From: DATDAH01 sp963725155
Lineage (GTDB): Bacteria; Actinomycetota; Acidimicrobiia; Acidimicrobiales; DATDAH01
Length of the DNA: 64,000 nt
NCBI GenBank assembly: GCA_963725155.1
Contig: CAVRXU010000005.1
Location: 186,001-250,000, forward strand
Direction: 5' to 3'
In this document: in pieces, positions 25,270 through 34,430 of the stretch
How positions within the stretch are numbered: position 1 is the first letter of the stretch
Layout of the letters: every line of letters begins with the position of its first letter
Notes under the pieces: model-generated
What the model was told of the DNA's origin: nothing
The model's input: the letters and a program-made list of their open reading frames with translations, nothing else
Database searches by the model: none
Position numbers and translations under genes: made by a program

Positions 25270-26961
25270 TCAGGGCAGCGGTGGGTCGCCGGCCGGCGAT
25301 CGATCAGTGGCCGGTGGGTACCAGCTGTCCAGGTGCTCGGCCCGATAGGCCTGCCACCCGATGCCGTCGCCCGAGGGCACGCGGATGCTGAGGACGATGT
25401 CGTCGGTGGCCCGGTCGACCTCCACGATGAGGGCAGTGTTCAGCTCCGTGTGGGCGTCGACCACCGCCCCGTGGGTGATGAGGACGTGGCCGTCGCCGAT
25501 GGCGTCGGCGTCGCCGAGGAAGTCGGAGTAGACGGGCCCGACGGGGGTGTCGATGCGGTGCTCCCAGATCTGGCGGGCCGTCCAGGTCGATCGGGGACCG
25601 CTCCGGTCCAGCCGGTACTGCACCGCCCGGCTGTAGGGCGGCTCGACCTTGCCGTCGGGCGCCGGCGGGCGCTGGGAGCCGTTGTCGTACAGGAGGATGG
25701 TGCCGTCGGGCTCCACCTCCGGGGCGTGCTGGCGGTAGAACCACTCGCCCTCGGTGAGCGTGAAGTCGAGCCCGGGGCCGAACTGCCAGAGGACCTCGCC
25801 CGCCGGACCCTCGGCGTCCGCCTCCCAGCGCAGGGCCATGATCGAGCTCAAGTTTCGGGCCGACACCAGCACCGTGTTCTCCGCTTCGAACAGGGTGGCC
25901 GAGTTGGCGTGGGACCAGTCGACGAAGACCTCCCGACCGTTGGCCACCGAATCGGTCTTGAGGTTGCACTGCTGGGACCCGGGCTGCATCCGGGGGTCGA
26001 TGCCGTCCAGGAGGGCGATCTGGTGGACGATCCGCCCGTCGGGTGTGAACTCGATGACGACGTCGCCCCTCTCCGGGCGGACGGTGGGGTCGGGAAAGGG
26101 CTCCGGCGGGCAGCCCGGGTCGGCGAACCCCCGGAGCGTCCGCACCTCCTGGCTGAGGGACAGGAAGTTCCCGTCGGGCAGGGGATCGGCGACCTCGTGG
26201 TGGAGGCGGGGGGTGGCCAGCACCACGGCGTCGTCGTCGTAGGTCTCGTGGCCGAACAGGTCCTCCCGGCCCCAGCGCACCCGCGTGTCGGTGGTCCAGT
26301 CGTGGACGACCCGGCCCAGGACGTCGATCTCCCGCGCCCCGATGTTGCCGAAGTTGTAGAGCAGGTCGCCGTTGGGGAGTTGGCGGGCGTCGGAGATGAG
26401 CTGACTGTCCTGGTGGTACCAGACGACGTCGCCCTCGTCGTCCACGGCGACGAGGTTGCCCGGGTGAGGAACGGACAGATCGGTGGGAGTGGCGTTGAAG
26501 AGGGTGAACCCCGGGCGGGGGCTCCCGTCGACCCGGGTGTCGACGATCGGCAGGTCCCTCGGTAGTGACCCGGTGCGGAACTCGAGCTCGTCGCCCAGCG
26601 CCGCGAACGCCGGGTCGCCGGTCAGGGTCAAGGCGTAGCTCGTGTCGGCCCGCAGGCCGACCAGAGCCACCGCGGTGGTCGGATGGGCCCGACGGGGCGC
26701 CGGGACCTCGACGACGTGGGCGTCGGCGGTGGCCACGAGGCCCGGCCGGACGGGATGGTCGGCTTCCACCGTGACGACGGCGGTGAGCACGCTCTCGGGG
26801 CCGGCCTCGACGTGGACGGAGACGCCGTCGGCGGTGATCGTGACCGGCTCGGAGGGCTCGCCGGTCCCGTCGGCACCGGCCGTGCCCCCGTCGTCACCGG
26901 CGCACGCTGAAGCCAGAGCGAGGAGGAACAGGAGGGCGGCCGATGCCCGCCGGAGGGTCAC
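25270..26961 (-). CDS. arylsulfotransferase-family (ASST) lipoprotein
   Basis: 563 residues. N-terminal lipoprotein signal with lipobox ASAC (Cys20). A fibronectin-like domain (about 45-135) is followed by a beta-propeller of the arylsulfotransferase family: FTLFNATPTDLSVPHPGNLVAVDDEGDVVWYH, LPNGDLLYNF, DWSHANSATLFEAENTVLVSARNLSSI and a C-terminal HAPEVEPDGTILLYDNG. True PAPS-independent ASSTs move sulfate between phenols; many lipoprotein members are uncharacterised, so sulfate transfer is not assured. Confidence 0.82.
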   Translation of the reverse strand: MTLRRASAALLFLLALASACAGDDGGTAGADGTGEPSEPVTITADGVSVHVEAGPESVLTAVVTVEADHPVRPGLVATADAHVVEVPAPRRAHPTTAVALVGLRADTSYALTLTGDPAFAALGDELEFRTGSLPRDLPIVDTRVDGSPRPGFTLFNATPTDLSVPHPGNLVAVDDEGDVVWYHQDSQLISDARQLPNGDLLYNFGNIGAREIDVLGRVVHDWTTDTRVRWGREDLFGHETYDDDAVVLATPRLHHEVADPLPDGNFLSLSQEVRTLRGFADPGCPPEPFPDPTVRPERGDVVIEFTPDGRIVHQIALLDGIDPRMQPGSQQCNLKTDSVANGREVFVDWSHANSATLFEAENTVLVSARNLSSIMALRWEADAEGPAGEVLWQFGPGLDFTLTEGEWFYRQHAPEVEPDGTILLYDNGSQRPPAPDGKVEPPYSRAVQYRLDRSGPRSTWTARQIWEHRIDTPVGPVYSDFLGDADAIGDGHVLITHGAVVDAHTELNTALIVEVDRATDDIVLSIRVPSGDGIGWQAYRAEHLDSWYPPATDRSPAGDPPLP

Positions 26962-26981
26962 GGACGCGAGAGGGTAGGAGC

Positions 26982-27737
26982 ATGAGCCAACGCTTCGAGG
27001 ATCGGGTCGCCGTCGTCACCGGGTCGTCGTCGGGCATCGGTCGGGCGACAGCCGAGCGCTTGGCCACGGAGGGGGCCGTCGTGGTCGCCGTGGACCGGGA
27101 TGCGGACGGTCTGGCGGCCACGGTCGAGGCCATCACCGAGGCCGGGGGTCGGGCCGAGGCCCGCGACGTGGACGTGGCCGATGGCGGGGCGGGGGCGGCC
27201 CTGATCGACGACGTCGCCACCCGACACGGACGGCTCGACGTCCTGGCCAACGTGGCCGGCGTGCTCCGTTTCGCCCGGGCCACCGACCACACGCCGGCCG
27301 ACTGGCACCAGACGTTGGCCGTGAACCTGTCGGGCCCGTGGTTCCTCATGCAGGCCGCCCTCCCACACCTGGAGGCGGCCCGGGGCAACGTCGTCAACGT
27401 GTCCTCGGCCGCGGGCCTGGTCGGGCAGGCCTACACGTCGGCCTACTGCGCCTCGAAGGCCGGACTGGTGATGCTCACCAAGTCCCTGGCCATCGAGTAC
27501 GCCTCGCGGCGGGTGCGGTTCAACTGCATCTGCCCCGGCCAGGTCAACACCAACCTGCTGGCCGACTTCGCCTTTCCAGAGGGCGCCGATCAGCGCCTCC
27601 TGGACAAGCTCCTGCCTCTGCTGCGGGGCGCGGCACCGGAGGAGATCGCCACGCTGATCGCCTTTCTCGCCTCCGACGAGGCCCGCTACGTCACCGGTGC
27701 TGCCTGGCCCATCGACGGTGGCCAGACGGCAGGCTGA
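26982..27737 (+). CDS. short-chain dehydrogenase/reductase
   Basis: 251 residues from ATG 26982. NAD(P) motif VVTGSSSGIGRATAERL, N-A-G element NVAGVL, catalytic Ser in NVSSAAGL and Tyr-Lys in AYCASKAGLV. The C-terminus RYVTGAAWPIDGGQTAG is typical of classical SDRs. Substrate not readable. Divergent from the ASST gene. Confidence 0.9.
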   Translation: MSQRFEDRVAVVTGSSSGIGRATAERLATEGAVVVAVDRDADGLAATVEAITEAGGRAEARDVDVADGGAGAALIDDVATRHGRLDVLANVAGVLRFARATDHTPADWHQTLAVNLSGPWFLMQAALPHLEAARGNVVNVSSAAGLVGQAYTSAYCASKAGLVMLTKSLAIEYASRRVRFNCICPGQVNTNLLADFAFPEGADQRLLDKLLPLLRGAAPEEIATLIAFLASDEARYVTGAAWPIDGGQTAG

Positions 27738-27784
27738 CGGAACCGGGGGTGGACCTTCTCCGGACCGGGGGTTGACCGGCCTAG

Positions 27785-27803
27785 CCTGACGACCCGTCAG
27801 ATC
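27785..27803. promoter_or_regulatory. shared 19-bp operator candidate, copy 1
   Basis: Contains CTGACGACCCGTCAG (27786-27800), an inverted repeat CTGACG/CGTCAG. The whole 19 bp is the exact reverse complement of 32246-32264. It ends 23 bp before the alcohol dehydrogenase start. Looks like a TetR-class operator; the regulator is not in the window. Confidence 0.6.
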
Positions 27804-27826
27804 CACCACCCCCGGGGGCGCACAAG

Positions 27827-28900
27827 ATGAGGGCCATCGTGTTCGACGGCGAGAAGGCTGCCGTCGCCACCGACGTCGAGGTCCGGGCCACCGCACCCAC
27901 TGAGGTGAAGGTGCGCATGGTCTCGGCCGGTGTCTGCCACAGCGACCTCTCGGTCATGGACGGCACCATTCCCTTCCCGCCGCCCGTCGTCATGGGCCAC
28001 GAGGGCGCCGGTGTCATCGAGGAGGTCGGCTCCGAGGTCACCGGCCTGACCCCGGGGGACCACGTCGTGATGACCACCCTGGCCTACTGCGGCTCCTGCT
28101 CGGCCTGCGACACGGGCCACCCGACGTGGTGCCGGGGGAGCTTCGGCCAGCTGAACCAGCCGTTCACGGTGAACGGCGAGCCGGCGTACCAGTTCGCGGC
28201 CAACTCCGCGTTCGCCGAGTACACCGTGGTGAGCTCCCGACAGGTCGTGAAGATCGACCAGAGCGTGCCCCTGACCTCGGCGTGCCTCATCGGCTGCGGG
28301 GTGATCACCGGCGCGGGTGCCGTGCTCAACCGGGCCAACGTGCAGCCAGGCCAGGACGTGGCTGTGTTCGGCGTCGGCGGCATCGGCCTCAACGTCATCC
28401 AGGCCGCCCGGATCCGCAACGCGGGCCGGATCATCGCGGTCGACACCCTCCCGCAGAAGGAGGACCTGGCCCGCACCTTCGGGGCCACCGACTTCGTGCT
28501 CGCCGGCGCGGACCAGAACGCCGTGAAGGCCATACGGGACCTGACCGGTGGCGGGGTCGACTGGTCCTTCGAGTGCGTCGGCCACCCGGCGGTCATCGCC
28601 GATGCCGTCAAGTGCCTCGACTGGGGCGGCAACTGCGTGATCATCGGCGTGCCCGGGCCCGACGCCGAGCTCACGGGCATCCGGGTCAACCACCTCATGC
28701 AGATCGACCGGGGGATCATGGGCTGCCGCTATGGCTCGACCAAGCCGCACCGGGACGTCCCGTTGTTCATCCAGCTCTACCTCGACGGTCGGCTCAAGCT
28801 CGACGAACTGGTGACCCAGACCTATCCGCTGGAGGACTTCCAGGCGGTCGTGGACGACATGCACGAGGGCAAGCTGGCCCGCGGGGTGCTGACGTTCTGA
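27827..28900 (+). CDS. zinc-dependent alcohol dehydrogenase
   Basis: 357 residues, medium-chain dehydrogenase. Catalytic-zinc ligands C37 and H58 (GVCHSD, GHEGAG) and four structural-zinc cysteines C88, C91, C94 and C102 are present. The NAD motif is VFGVGGIGLNV. Resembles the class III/NDMA-type alcohol dehydrogenases. Downstream genes are linked: the SDR at 28900 overlaps its stop by 1 bp (TGATG). Preceded by the 19-bp operator candidate. Confidence 0.92.
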   Translation: MRAIVFDGEKAAVATDVEVRATAPTEVKVRMVSAGVCHSDLSVMDGTIPFPPPVVMGHEGAGVIEEVGSEVTGLTPGDHVVMTTLAYCGSCSACDTGHPTWCRGSFGQLNQPFTVNGEPAYQFAANSAFAEYTVVSSRQVVKIDQSVPLTSACLIGCGVITGAGAVLNRANVQPGQDVAVFGVGGIGLNVIQAARIRNAGRIIAVDTLPQKEDLARTFGATDFVLAGADQNAVKAIRDLTGGGVDWSFECVGHPAVIADAVKCLDWGGNCVIIGVPGPDAELTGIRVNHLMQIDRGIMGCRYGSTKPHRDVPLFIQLYLDGRLKLDELVTQTYPLEDFQAVVDDMHEGKLARGVLTF

Positions 28901-29664
28901 TGACGACCTCCTACGACCGGTTCACCGACAAGGTCGCCATCGTCACCGGAGCCGGATCCGGCATCGGCAAGGCCGTCGCCGAGCGCCTGGCCGCGGAGGG
29001 GGCGGCGGTGGCCGCCTTCGACCTCAACCTCGAGGCCACCGAGGCCACGGTTGCCGGCATCACGGCGGCGGGCGGCACGGCCACGGCCCATGGCGTCGAC
29101 GTCAGCGACGAGGCCTCGGTCGAGACCGGGGTCGCCGCCGCGGTGGGCGCCCACGGTCGCCCCACCGTGGTCTGCAACATCGCGGGCATCGGGACCTTCG
29201 CCTGGACCCACGAGATGCCCATCGAGACCTGGAACCGGATCATCGGGGTCAACCTCACGGGCACCTTCCTCATGTGCAAGGCCACGATCCCGCACCTGCT
29301 CGACGGCGGTGGGGTCATTGTCAACACGGCGTCGACCGCCGGCCTGTTCGGTCAGCCGTGGAGCGCGGCCTACTGCAGCTCCAAGGGCGGCGTGATCCTC
29401 ATGACCAAGGCGCTGGCCACCGAGTACGAGGCGACGCCGTTGCGGGTCAACGCCGTGGCCCCGGGCGGCGTGGAGACCCCGATCCAGAACGACTTCATGA
29501 CCATCCCGGAGGGCGGGGACGGCAAGAAGCTGTTCAAGATGATGACCAAGAAGGGGATGTGCTCCCCACAGGAGGTGGCGGCCACCTTCGCCCATGTCGC
29601 GTCCGACGAGTCGGCCTACATGAACGGGTCCATCGTGGTCATCGACGGGGGCATCACGGCCTGA
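28900..29664 (+). CDS. short-chain dehydrogenase/reductase
   Basis: 254 residues from ATG 28900, overlapping the alcohol dehydrogenase stop. IVTGAGSGIGKAVAERL, CNIAGIG, Ser in NTASTAGLF and AYCSSKGGVI for Tyr-Lys. The open frame upstream is shadow of the alcohol dehydrogenase. Probably oxidises an alcohol in the same catabolic unit; substrate unknown. Confidence 0.92.
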   Translation: MTTSYDRFTDKVAIVTGAGSGIGKAVAERLAAEGAAVAAFDLNLEATEATVAGITAAGGTATAHGVDVSDEASVETGVAAAVGAHGRPTVVCNIAGIGTFAWTHEMPIETWNRIIGVNLTGTFLMCKATIPHLLDGGGVIVNTASTAGLFGQPWSAAYCSSKGGVILMTKALATEYEATPLRVNAVAPGGVETPIQNDFMTIPEGGDGKKLFKMMTKKGMCSPQEVAATFAHVASDESAYMNGSIVVIDGGITA

Positions 29665-29682
29665 TCGGCCGGAGGGGCATCG

Positions 29683-30441
29683 ATGGGGACCTACTGCGTC
29701 ACGGGGTCAGCCCGCGGGATCGGCGGCGCCATCCGGGCTCGCATCGAGGCGGCCGGTCATTCGGTCATCGGGGTGGACCGGGTGGGTCAGGAGGTCGACG
29801 CCGACCTGGCGACGCCTGCGGGGCGCCGAGGGGCCATCGCCGCCGTGCAGGCGGCCGCCGGCGCCGTCCTCGACGGTCTCGTCGTGTGCGCCGGGCTGCC
29901 GCCCACCTTCAAGCCCACCGAGACCATCGCCCAGGTCAACTACTTCGGCGCGGTGGAGCTGCTCGACGCCTTGCGCCCCCTCCTCGAGGCGGCCGAGTCC
30001 GGGACCGCGGTGGCCATCTCGTCCAACTCCCTGGGCACCGTGCCCGAGGCCGACGAGCCGCTGATGGGGCCGCTCCTGGCCGGTGACGTCGACGGTGCGG
30101 TGGCCGCCGCCGCCCGCTTGCACGGCATCCAGGTCTACGGCATGTCGAAGCGGGCCCTGGCCCGAGCCGTGCGCCACCGGGCCCCGATCTGGGCCGAGGC
30201 CGGCGTCCGCCTCAACGCGGTGGCTCCCGGGGCCACCCAGACCGCCTTGTTCCAGGAGACCCTCGACGACGCCGAGATCGGGCCCTTCGTGGCCGATTTC
30301 CCGATCCCGGTCGGTCGGCGGGGTACCGTCGACGACATCGCCGACGCCGTCTGGTTCGTGCTCGAAGCCACCTTCATGGTCGGCTCCGTGGTCTTCGTGG
30401 ACGGCGGCAGCGACGCCCAGATGCGCCCCGACGTGGTCTGA
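29683..30441 (+). CDS. short-chain dehydrogenase/reductase (3-alpha-HSD-like)
   Basis: 252 residues. TGSARGIGGAIRARI, the acidic ADLATPAGR, Ser in ISSNSLGTV and Tyr-Lys in YGMSKRALARAV. Its short N-terminal strand before the glycine motif and the insertion between Ser and Tyr resemble the 3-alpha-hydroxysteroid/coniferyl alcohol dehydrogenase group; the specific substrate is not proven. Confidence 0.85.
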   Translation: MGTYCVTGSARGIGGAIRARIEAAGHSVIGVDRVGQEVDADLATPAGRRGAIAAVQAAAGAVLDGLVVCAGLPPTFKPTETIAQVNYFGAVELLDALRPLLEAAESGTAVAISSNSLGTVPEADEPLMGPLLAGDVDGAVAAAARLHGIQVYGMSKRALARAVRHRAPIWAEAGVRLNAVAPGATQTALFQETLDDAEIGPFVADFPIPVGRRGTVDDIADAVWFVLEATFMVGSVVFVDGGSDAQMRPDVV

Positions 30442-30444
30442 GCC

Positions 30445-31347
30445 GTGCCCGGCCTCTCGCTCGGCATCGCCGGCCTCCACCGCACGTTCGGCCCGGAACT
30501 GGACCACTACCTCGACGTGGCCCGGGTGGCCGACGAGGTCGGCATCGACCAGCTCGTCCTCGCCGACCACGTGGTCATGGGCCAGAACACCGGCGCCTAT
30601 CCCTACGGCGAGTTCGCCTTCGCCCCGGAGGAGCCGTGGGCCGAGCCGTTGACCCTGCTCACCGCCATCGCCGCGGTCACCACCCGGGTCCGGCTGGGCA
30701 CGGGCATCCTCATCACGCCCCTCCGGACCCCGGCGTCGCTGGCCAAGACCGTGGCCACCCTCGACGCCTTCTCCGGCGGCCGGGTGGACCTCGGCGTCGG
30801 CGTCGGATGGCAGCGCGAGGAGTACGACGTCGCCGGGGTGCCCTGGGCCGAGCGCTGGGGTCGCCTCGACGACGGCCTGCGGGCCTGCCGGGCCCTGTGG
30901 GAGGACAGTCCGGCCTCCTTCACCAGCCCCAGCGTGAGCTTCACCGACATCTGGTGCCAACCCGGTCCCGCCCAGGCCCGGTTGCCGGTCTGGTTGGGGG
31001 CGAAGGCCACCGACCGCAACTGTGGGCGCATGGCCGAGTGGGGCGACGGTTGGATGCCGCTCGAGGCCAAGACCGGCTCCGACGAGCTGTTCGCCGGCAT
31101 CGCCCGCCTGCGGTCCGCCTTCGCCGCGGCCGGCCGCGCCGAGGACGAACTGCTCGTCCGGGCCGGCCTGCCGTTCGTGCGGGGCGATGACGGCCTCGAC
31201 TTCCCCGCCAGCCGGGACGCCGCCCTCCGCCTGGCCGAGGCGGGCGTCACCCACTTCTCGGTCAACCTCCGCCGCAGCATCGCGTCGGCGGCCGACGCCC
31301 GCAGCTTCCTCGAGCAGCTGGCCGAGGGCCTCCTTCCCCTGACGTGA
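30445..31347 (+). CDS. luciferase-like (probably F420-dependent) oxidoreductase
   Basis: 300 residues, GTG start 3 bp after the preceding SDR. Landmarks QLVLADHVVMG, TRVRLGTGILITPLRTPASLAKTVATLD (landmark LGTGILI), GVGVGWQREEYDVAGVPWAERWGRLDD (landmark GVGWQREE), and PVWLGAKATDRN. Member of the class found in F420-using actinobacteria. Confidence 0.9.
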   Translation: MPGLSLGIAGLHRTFGPELDHYLDVARVADEVGIDQLVLADHVVMGQNTGAYPYGEFAFAPEEPWAEPLTLLTAIAAVTTRVRLGTGILITPLRTPASLAKTVATLDAFSGGRVDLGVGVGWQREEYDVAGVPWAERWGRLDDGLRACRALWEDSPASFTSPSVSFTDIWCQPGPAQARLPVWLGAKATDRNCGRMAEWGDGWMPLEAKTGSDELFAGIARLRSAFAAAGRAEDELLVRAGLPFVRGDDGLDFPASRDAALRLAEAGVTHFSVNLRRSIASAADARSFLEQLAEGLLPLT

Positions 31348-31673
31348 CGGCGAACGGATCTCACGGCGGGATCCCTGCCGCCTCCGGTCCGCCTCTGGCT
31401 CGGATCCAGCGGGCCGTGTCGATCCTGCTCGTCGCCCTTCTGGCCAGCGCCTGTCAGTTCGTGGGCGCGGGTGGGCCCCGGGTGAGCCTCGCCCACCTCA
31501 TCGAATCGGTGGCCAACCGCTGCCCTGAGAACGCCGCCCGCGGCTGTCTCACCGCCGTGACCGTTACTCTCGCCGCGTGGAAGGGCGGAATCGGTGAGTC
31601 GAGTCCTTCGGCTGGTGGGCGTCGCGCTGGTCCTGACCCTGGTCATCGGCGTGACCTCCGGGCCGAGCCGTGA
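31344..31673 (+). CDS. doubtful small lipoprotein ORF
   Basis: 109 codons starting at a GTGA overlap with the preceding luciferase-like gene and encoding a lipoprotein-like LLVALLASAC. Against it, the last 80 bp overlap the SGNH gene and third-position GC is lower than in neighbours. It may be real, or the 246 bp between 31348 and 31593 may be non-coding. Confidence 0.25.
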   Translation: MTANGSHGGIPAASGPPLARIQRAVSILLVALLASACQFVGAGGPRVSLAHLIESVANRCPENAARGCLTAVTVTLAAWKGGIGESSPSAGGRRAGPDPGHRRDLRAEP

Positions 31674-32229
31674 CCGGGCGGCGTCACGAGCGGCACCGAT
31701 GGACTTCTGGCCGATGTGGGCGGACGGCCGGTTCCGCTTCGGCATCGTCGGCGACTCCGTCACCAGCCTCTCCCGCGACCCCATCGAAGCCAAGGGCGGT
31801 GTCGTCGCGGCCGTCGGCGGGGTGGACATCCGTCAGGGGCGTCCCGCCATCCGGCGCTTCGTACACGACGGCGCCCGCCGGATCGTGATTGCCCTGGGCA
31901 CGATGGACGTCGCCCGCCACGCCACGGTCGACGAGATCCGCCAGCGCATCACCGCCGTGCTGGGGGACGACGTGGAGAACGTGCCCTGCGTGATCTGGGT
32001 CGACCTCATCGAGACCCCGAACCGCAACTTCCGGTGGCCGCAGCGGGCGGCTCGTTTCAACCGGATCCTGGACCAGGTGACCGCGGAGTTCGACCGGCCC
32101 ATCGCCCACTGGTCGGACCTGTCCGCCCCCCACCCGGGATGGTTCCAGGATGACGGGTTCCATCCCACGGTCGTGGGTCGGCGACGGTACTCGTCCATGA
32201 TCGAGAACAACCTCGAGCGCCATTGCTGA
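31594..32229 (+). CDS. SGNH-like hydrolase with N-terminal membrane segment
   Basis: 211 residues from GTG 31594 with an N-terminal hydrophobic helix. The GDS block FGIVGDSVTSLSRD carries the serine nucleophile, VVIALGTMD-like strand IVIALGTMDVARH gives a Gly-containing block III variant, and DDGFHPTVVGRRRYSSMI ends with the Asp-x-x-His pair. The preceding AAGGGCGGA ribosome site supports the start. Likely exported; substrate unknown. Confidence 0.7.
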   Translation: MSRVLRLVGVALVLTLVIGVTSGPSRDRAASRAAPMDFWPMWADGRFRFGIVGDSVTSLSRDPIEAKGGVVAAVGGVDIRQGRPAIRRFVHDGARRIVIALGTMDVARHATVDEIRQRITAVLGDDVENVPCVIWVDLIETPNRNFRWPQRAARFNRILDQVTAEFDRPIAHWSDLSAPHPGWFQDDGFHPTVVGRRRYSSMIENNLERHC

Positions 32230-32245
32230 CCGGAGGCCGGCGCGG

Positions 32246-32264
32246 GATCTGACGGGTCGTCAGG
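32246..32264. promoter_or_regulatory. shared 19-bp operator candidate, copy 2
   Basis: Identical in 19 bp, reverse orientation, to 27785-27803; core CTGACGGGTCGTCAG at 32249-32263. Lies 22 bp before the first acyl-CoA dehydrogenase gene. The matching distance to the start codon in both cases supports an operator near the promoter. Confidence 0.6.
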
Positions 32265-32286
32265 TCCGCCCCTAACCTGCGGCCGG

Positions 32287-33474
32287 ATGGATCTCCGGTA
32301 CACCGACGACGACGTCGCCTTCCGGGACGAGCTGCGGGACTGGCTGGCTGCGGTCATGCCCACCGTCGGCCCGGCCCCCGACGAGGACGACTGGGCCGCC
32401 ACCCGGGCCTACGACGCGGCCTGGCAGCGGATGCTCTTCGACGCCGGCTACGCCGGGATCAACTGGCCGAAGGAGTACGGCGGTCGGGGGGCTTCACCGG
32501 TCGAGCACCTGATCTTCCTGGAGGAGACCGAGCGGGTCGGGGCGCCCTACGTGGGCACCAACTTCGTGGGCCTGCTCCACGCCGGGCCGACGATCATGAC
32601 CGAGGCCTCCGACGCCCAGAAGCAGTTCCACCTGCCGGCCATCCTCAAGGGGGAGCACTGCTGGTGCCAGGGCTTCTCCGAGCCCCAGGCCGGCTCCGAC
32701 CTGGCCAGCCTCCGCACCCGGGCCGTGCAGGACGGCGACGAGTACGTGATCAACGGCCAGAAGATCTGGACCAGCCACGCCCACGTCGCCCAGTACTGCG
32801 AGATGCTCGTGCGCACCGACCCGGATGCCCCGAAGCACCGAGGCATCTCCTGGCTGATCCTCCCCATGGACACGCCGGGCATCGACATCCGCCCGCTCAA
32901 GACGATCCGGGGCGGCTCGGAGTTCAGCGAGGTCTTCTTCGACGACGTCCGGGTCCCAGTGGCCAACCGGGTCGGCGCCGAGAACGACGGCTGGCGGGTC
33001 GCCATGGTCACCTTCAGCTTCGAGCGGGGCACGGCGTTCGTCAGCGAGCTGCTCTACTCCATGCAGCTCGTGGCCGACCTGGCCGCCGTCGCCAAGCAGG
33101 TGACGAGCCACGGCGCCACCGCCTGGGAGGACCGGGGCCTGCGGCGCGAGATCGGCCACATCGCCGCCGAGCTGGACGCCCTGTGGGCCCTGACCCGTCG
33201 CAACATCAGCCAGGCCGCCCGGGACGGCGTGCCCGGCGTCGGCGGCTCGGTGTTCAAGCTGGCGTACTCGGAGGTCCGCCAGAAGCTGGGCGACCTGACC
33301 GACCGGGTGTTGGCCCGGGCGGCCCTGTCGATCGACGACCTCCCCGGCATGGGCAACGGCCGCCACGTGCAAGGCCGACTCCACGCCCTGTCCAGCTCCA
33401 TCGCCGCGGGGACCACCCAGATCCAACGCAACATCGTGGGCGAGCGGGTGCTCGGCCTGCCGAAGGAACGCTGA
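32287..33474 (+). CDS. acyl-CoA dehydrogenase, subunit-like partner 1
   Basis: 395 residues with N-terminal helical, beta-barrel and C-terminal helical domains. Family landmarks: YAGINWPKEYGGRGASP, CQGFSEPQAGSDLASLRTRAV (landmark SEPQAGSD), VINGQKIWTSHAH and the C-terminal GTTQIQRNIVGERVLGLP. FAD-dependent alpha,beta-dehydrogenation of an acyl-CoA. The second gene overlaps its stop (TGATG), which suggests a heteromeric enzyme as in steroid-degrading actinobacteria. Confidence 0.92.
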   Translation: MDLRYTDDDVAFRDELRDWLAAVMPTVGPAPDEDDWAATRAYDAAWQRMLFDAGYAGINWPKEYGGRGASPVEHLIFLEETERVGAPYVGTNFVGLLHAGPTIMTEASDAQKQFHLPAILKGEHCWCQGFSEPQAGSDLASLRTRAVQDGDEYVINGQKIWTSHAHVAQYCEMLVRTDPDAPKHRGISWLILPMDTPGIDIRPLKTIRGGSEFSEVFFDDVRVPVANRVGAENDGWRVAMVTFSFERGTAFVSELLYSMQLVADLAAVAKQVTSHGATAWEDRGLRREIGHIAAELDALWALTRRNISQAARDGVPGVGGSVFKLAYSEVRQKLGDLTDRVLARAALSIDDLPGMGNGRHVQGRLHALSSSIAAGTTQIQRNIVGERVLGLPKER

Positions 33475-34430
33475 TGGACCTCGAGCTGGGTGAGGACGAG
33501 ACGGCGCTCCAATCGGGGCTGCGGTCGTTCCTGGACGGCCGCTTCCCGATGGCCGCCGTGCGGGCCCAGGCCGACGGGCTGGACCGGGCGCGCTGGCGGG
33601 AGCTGGCCGACACCGGGGTGTTCGGCCTTCGCCTGGCTGAGGCCGACGGTGGCGTCGGCCTCGGCATGACCGAAGCCGTGCTCGTCTTCGAAGAGCTCGG
33701 CCGGTCGCTGGTGGCCGGCCCGGTCCTGGCCACGCACCTGGCCGCCGCGCTGGTCGAAGGGGCCGCCTCCGGGGAGGCCGTCGTGGGGTTGGTCGAACGG
33801 CCCGCCGATGTCCTGCTGGTCGAGCACCTCGACGCCCTCGACGTCCTCCTGGCGATCGACGACGACGGCATCTGGACCATCGACCCGGCCGGCCTCACCG
33901 CCGAGCCCGTGGCCCGGCCGCTCGACCCGTTGACCCCGCTGCACCGGGTCGTCGACCTTCCCCGAGGCGAGCCCCTGGCCGGGCCCGCTGAGGCGGCCAC
34001 CTGGCGTCGCGAAGGGGCCACGCTGGTCGCGGCGATGCTCCTGGGCATGGCCGCCCGCAGCACGGAGCTGGCCGTGGCCTACGCCGGGGAGCGGGAGCAG
34101 TTCGGCAAGCCCATCGGGGCCTTCCAGGCCGTGAAGCACCTGTGCGCCGACATGCTCACCCGGGCGGAGGTGGCCCGCGGCGCGGTGTATGCCGCGGGGG
34201 TCACCCTCGACGGCCGGGGCGTGGATGACGTCGACCGCCTCGTGGCCGCGGCCAAGATCACTGCGGGCGATGCGGCCAAAGGCAACGCGAAGGCGTGCAT
34301 CCAGGTCCATGGCGGCATGGGGTTCACCTGGGAGATCGACGCCCACCTGTTCCTGAAGCGAGCCATCGTCCTCGACACCGTCTTCGGCTCCGTGGACGAC
34401 CACTGCGAGGCCGTCGCGGTGACCTTGTGA
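33474..34430 (+). CDS. acyl-CoA dehydrogenase, subunit-like partner 2
   Basis: 318 residues from ATG 33474. Shorter than a standard enzyme (about 380). DTGVFGLRLAEADGGVGLGMTEAVLVFEELGR and the FAD/C-terminal elements GEREQFGKPIGAFQAVKH and IQVHGGMGFTWEIDAHLFLKR are clear, but the middle beta-barrel is reduced. Such a pair of one longer and one shorter subunit is characteristic of alpha2-beta2 acyl-CoA dehydrogenases. The stop TGA is part of a repeated hairpin. Confidence 0.9.
   Translation: MDLELGEDETALQSGLRSFLDGRFPMAAVRAQADGLDRARWRELADTGVFGLRLAEADGGVGLGMTEAVLVFEELGRSLVAGPVLATHLAAALVEGAASGEAVVGLVERPADVLLVEHLDALDVLLAIDDDGIWTIDPAGLTAEPVARPLDPLTPLHRVVDLPRGEPLAGPAEAATWRREGATLVAAMLLGMAARSTELAVAYAGEREQFGKPIGAFQAVKHLCADMLTRAEVARGAVYAAGVTLDGRGVDDVDRLVAAAKITAGDAAKGNAKACIQVHGGMGFTWEIDAHLFLKRAIVLDTVFGSVDDHCEAVAVTL

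Noticed and set aside
30603..31829. Long minus-strand open frame opposite the luciferase-like and SGNH genes
   Set aside because: Shadow of two well-supported plus-strand genes; composition rich in Ser, Arg, Pro and Thr without domains.
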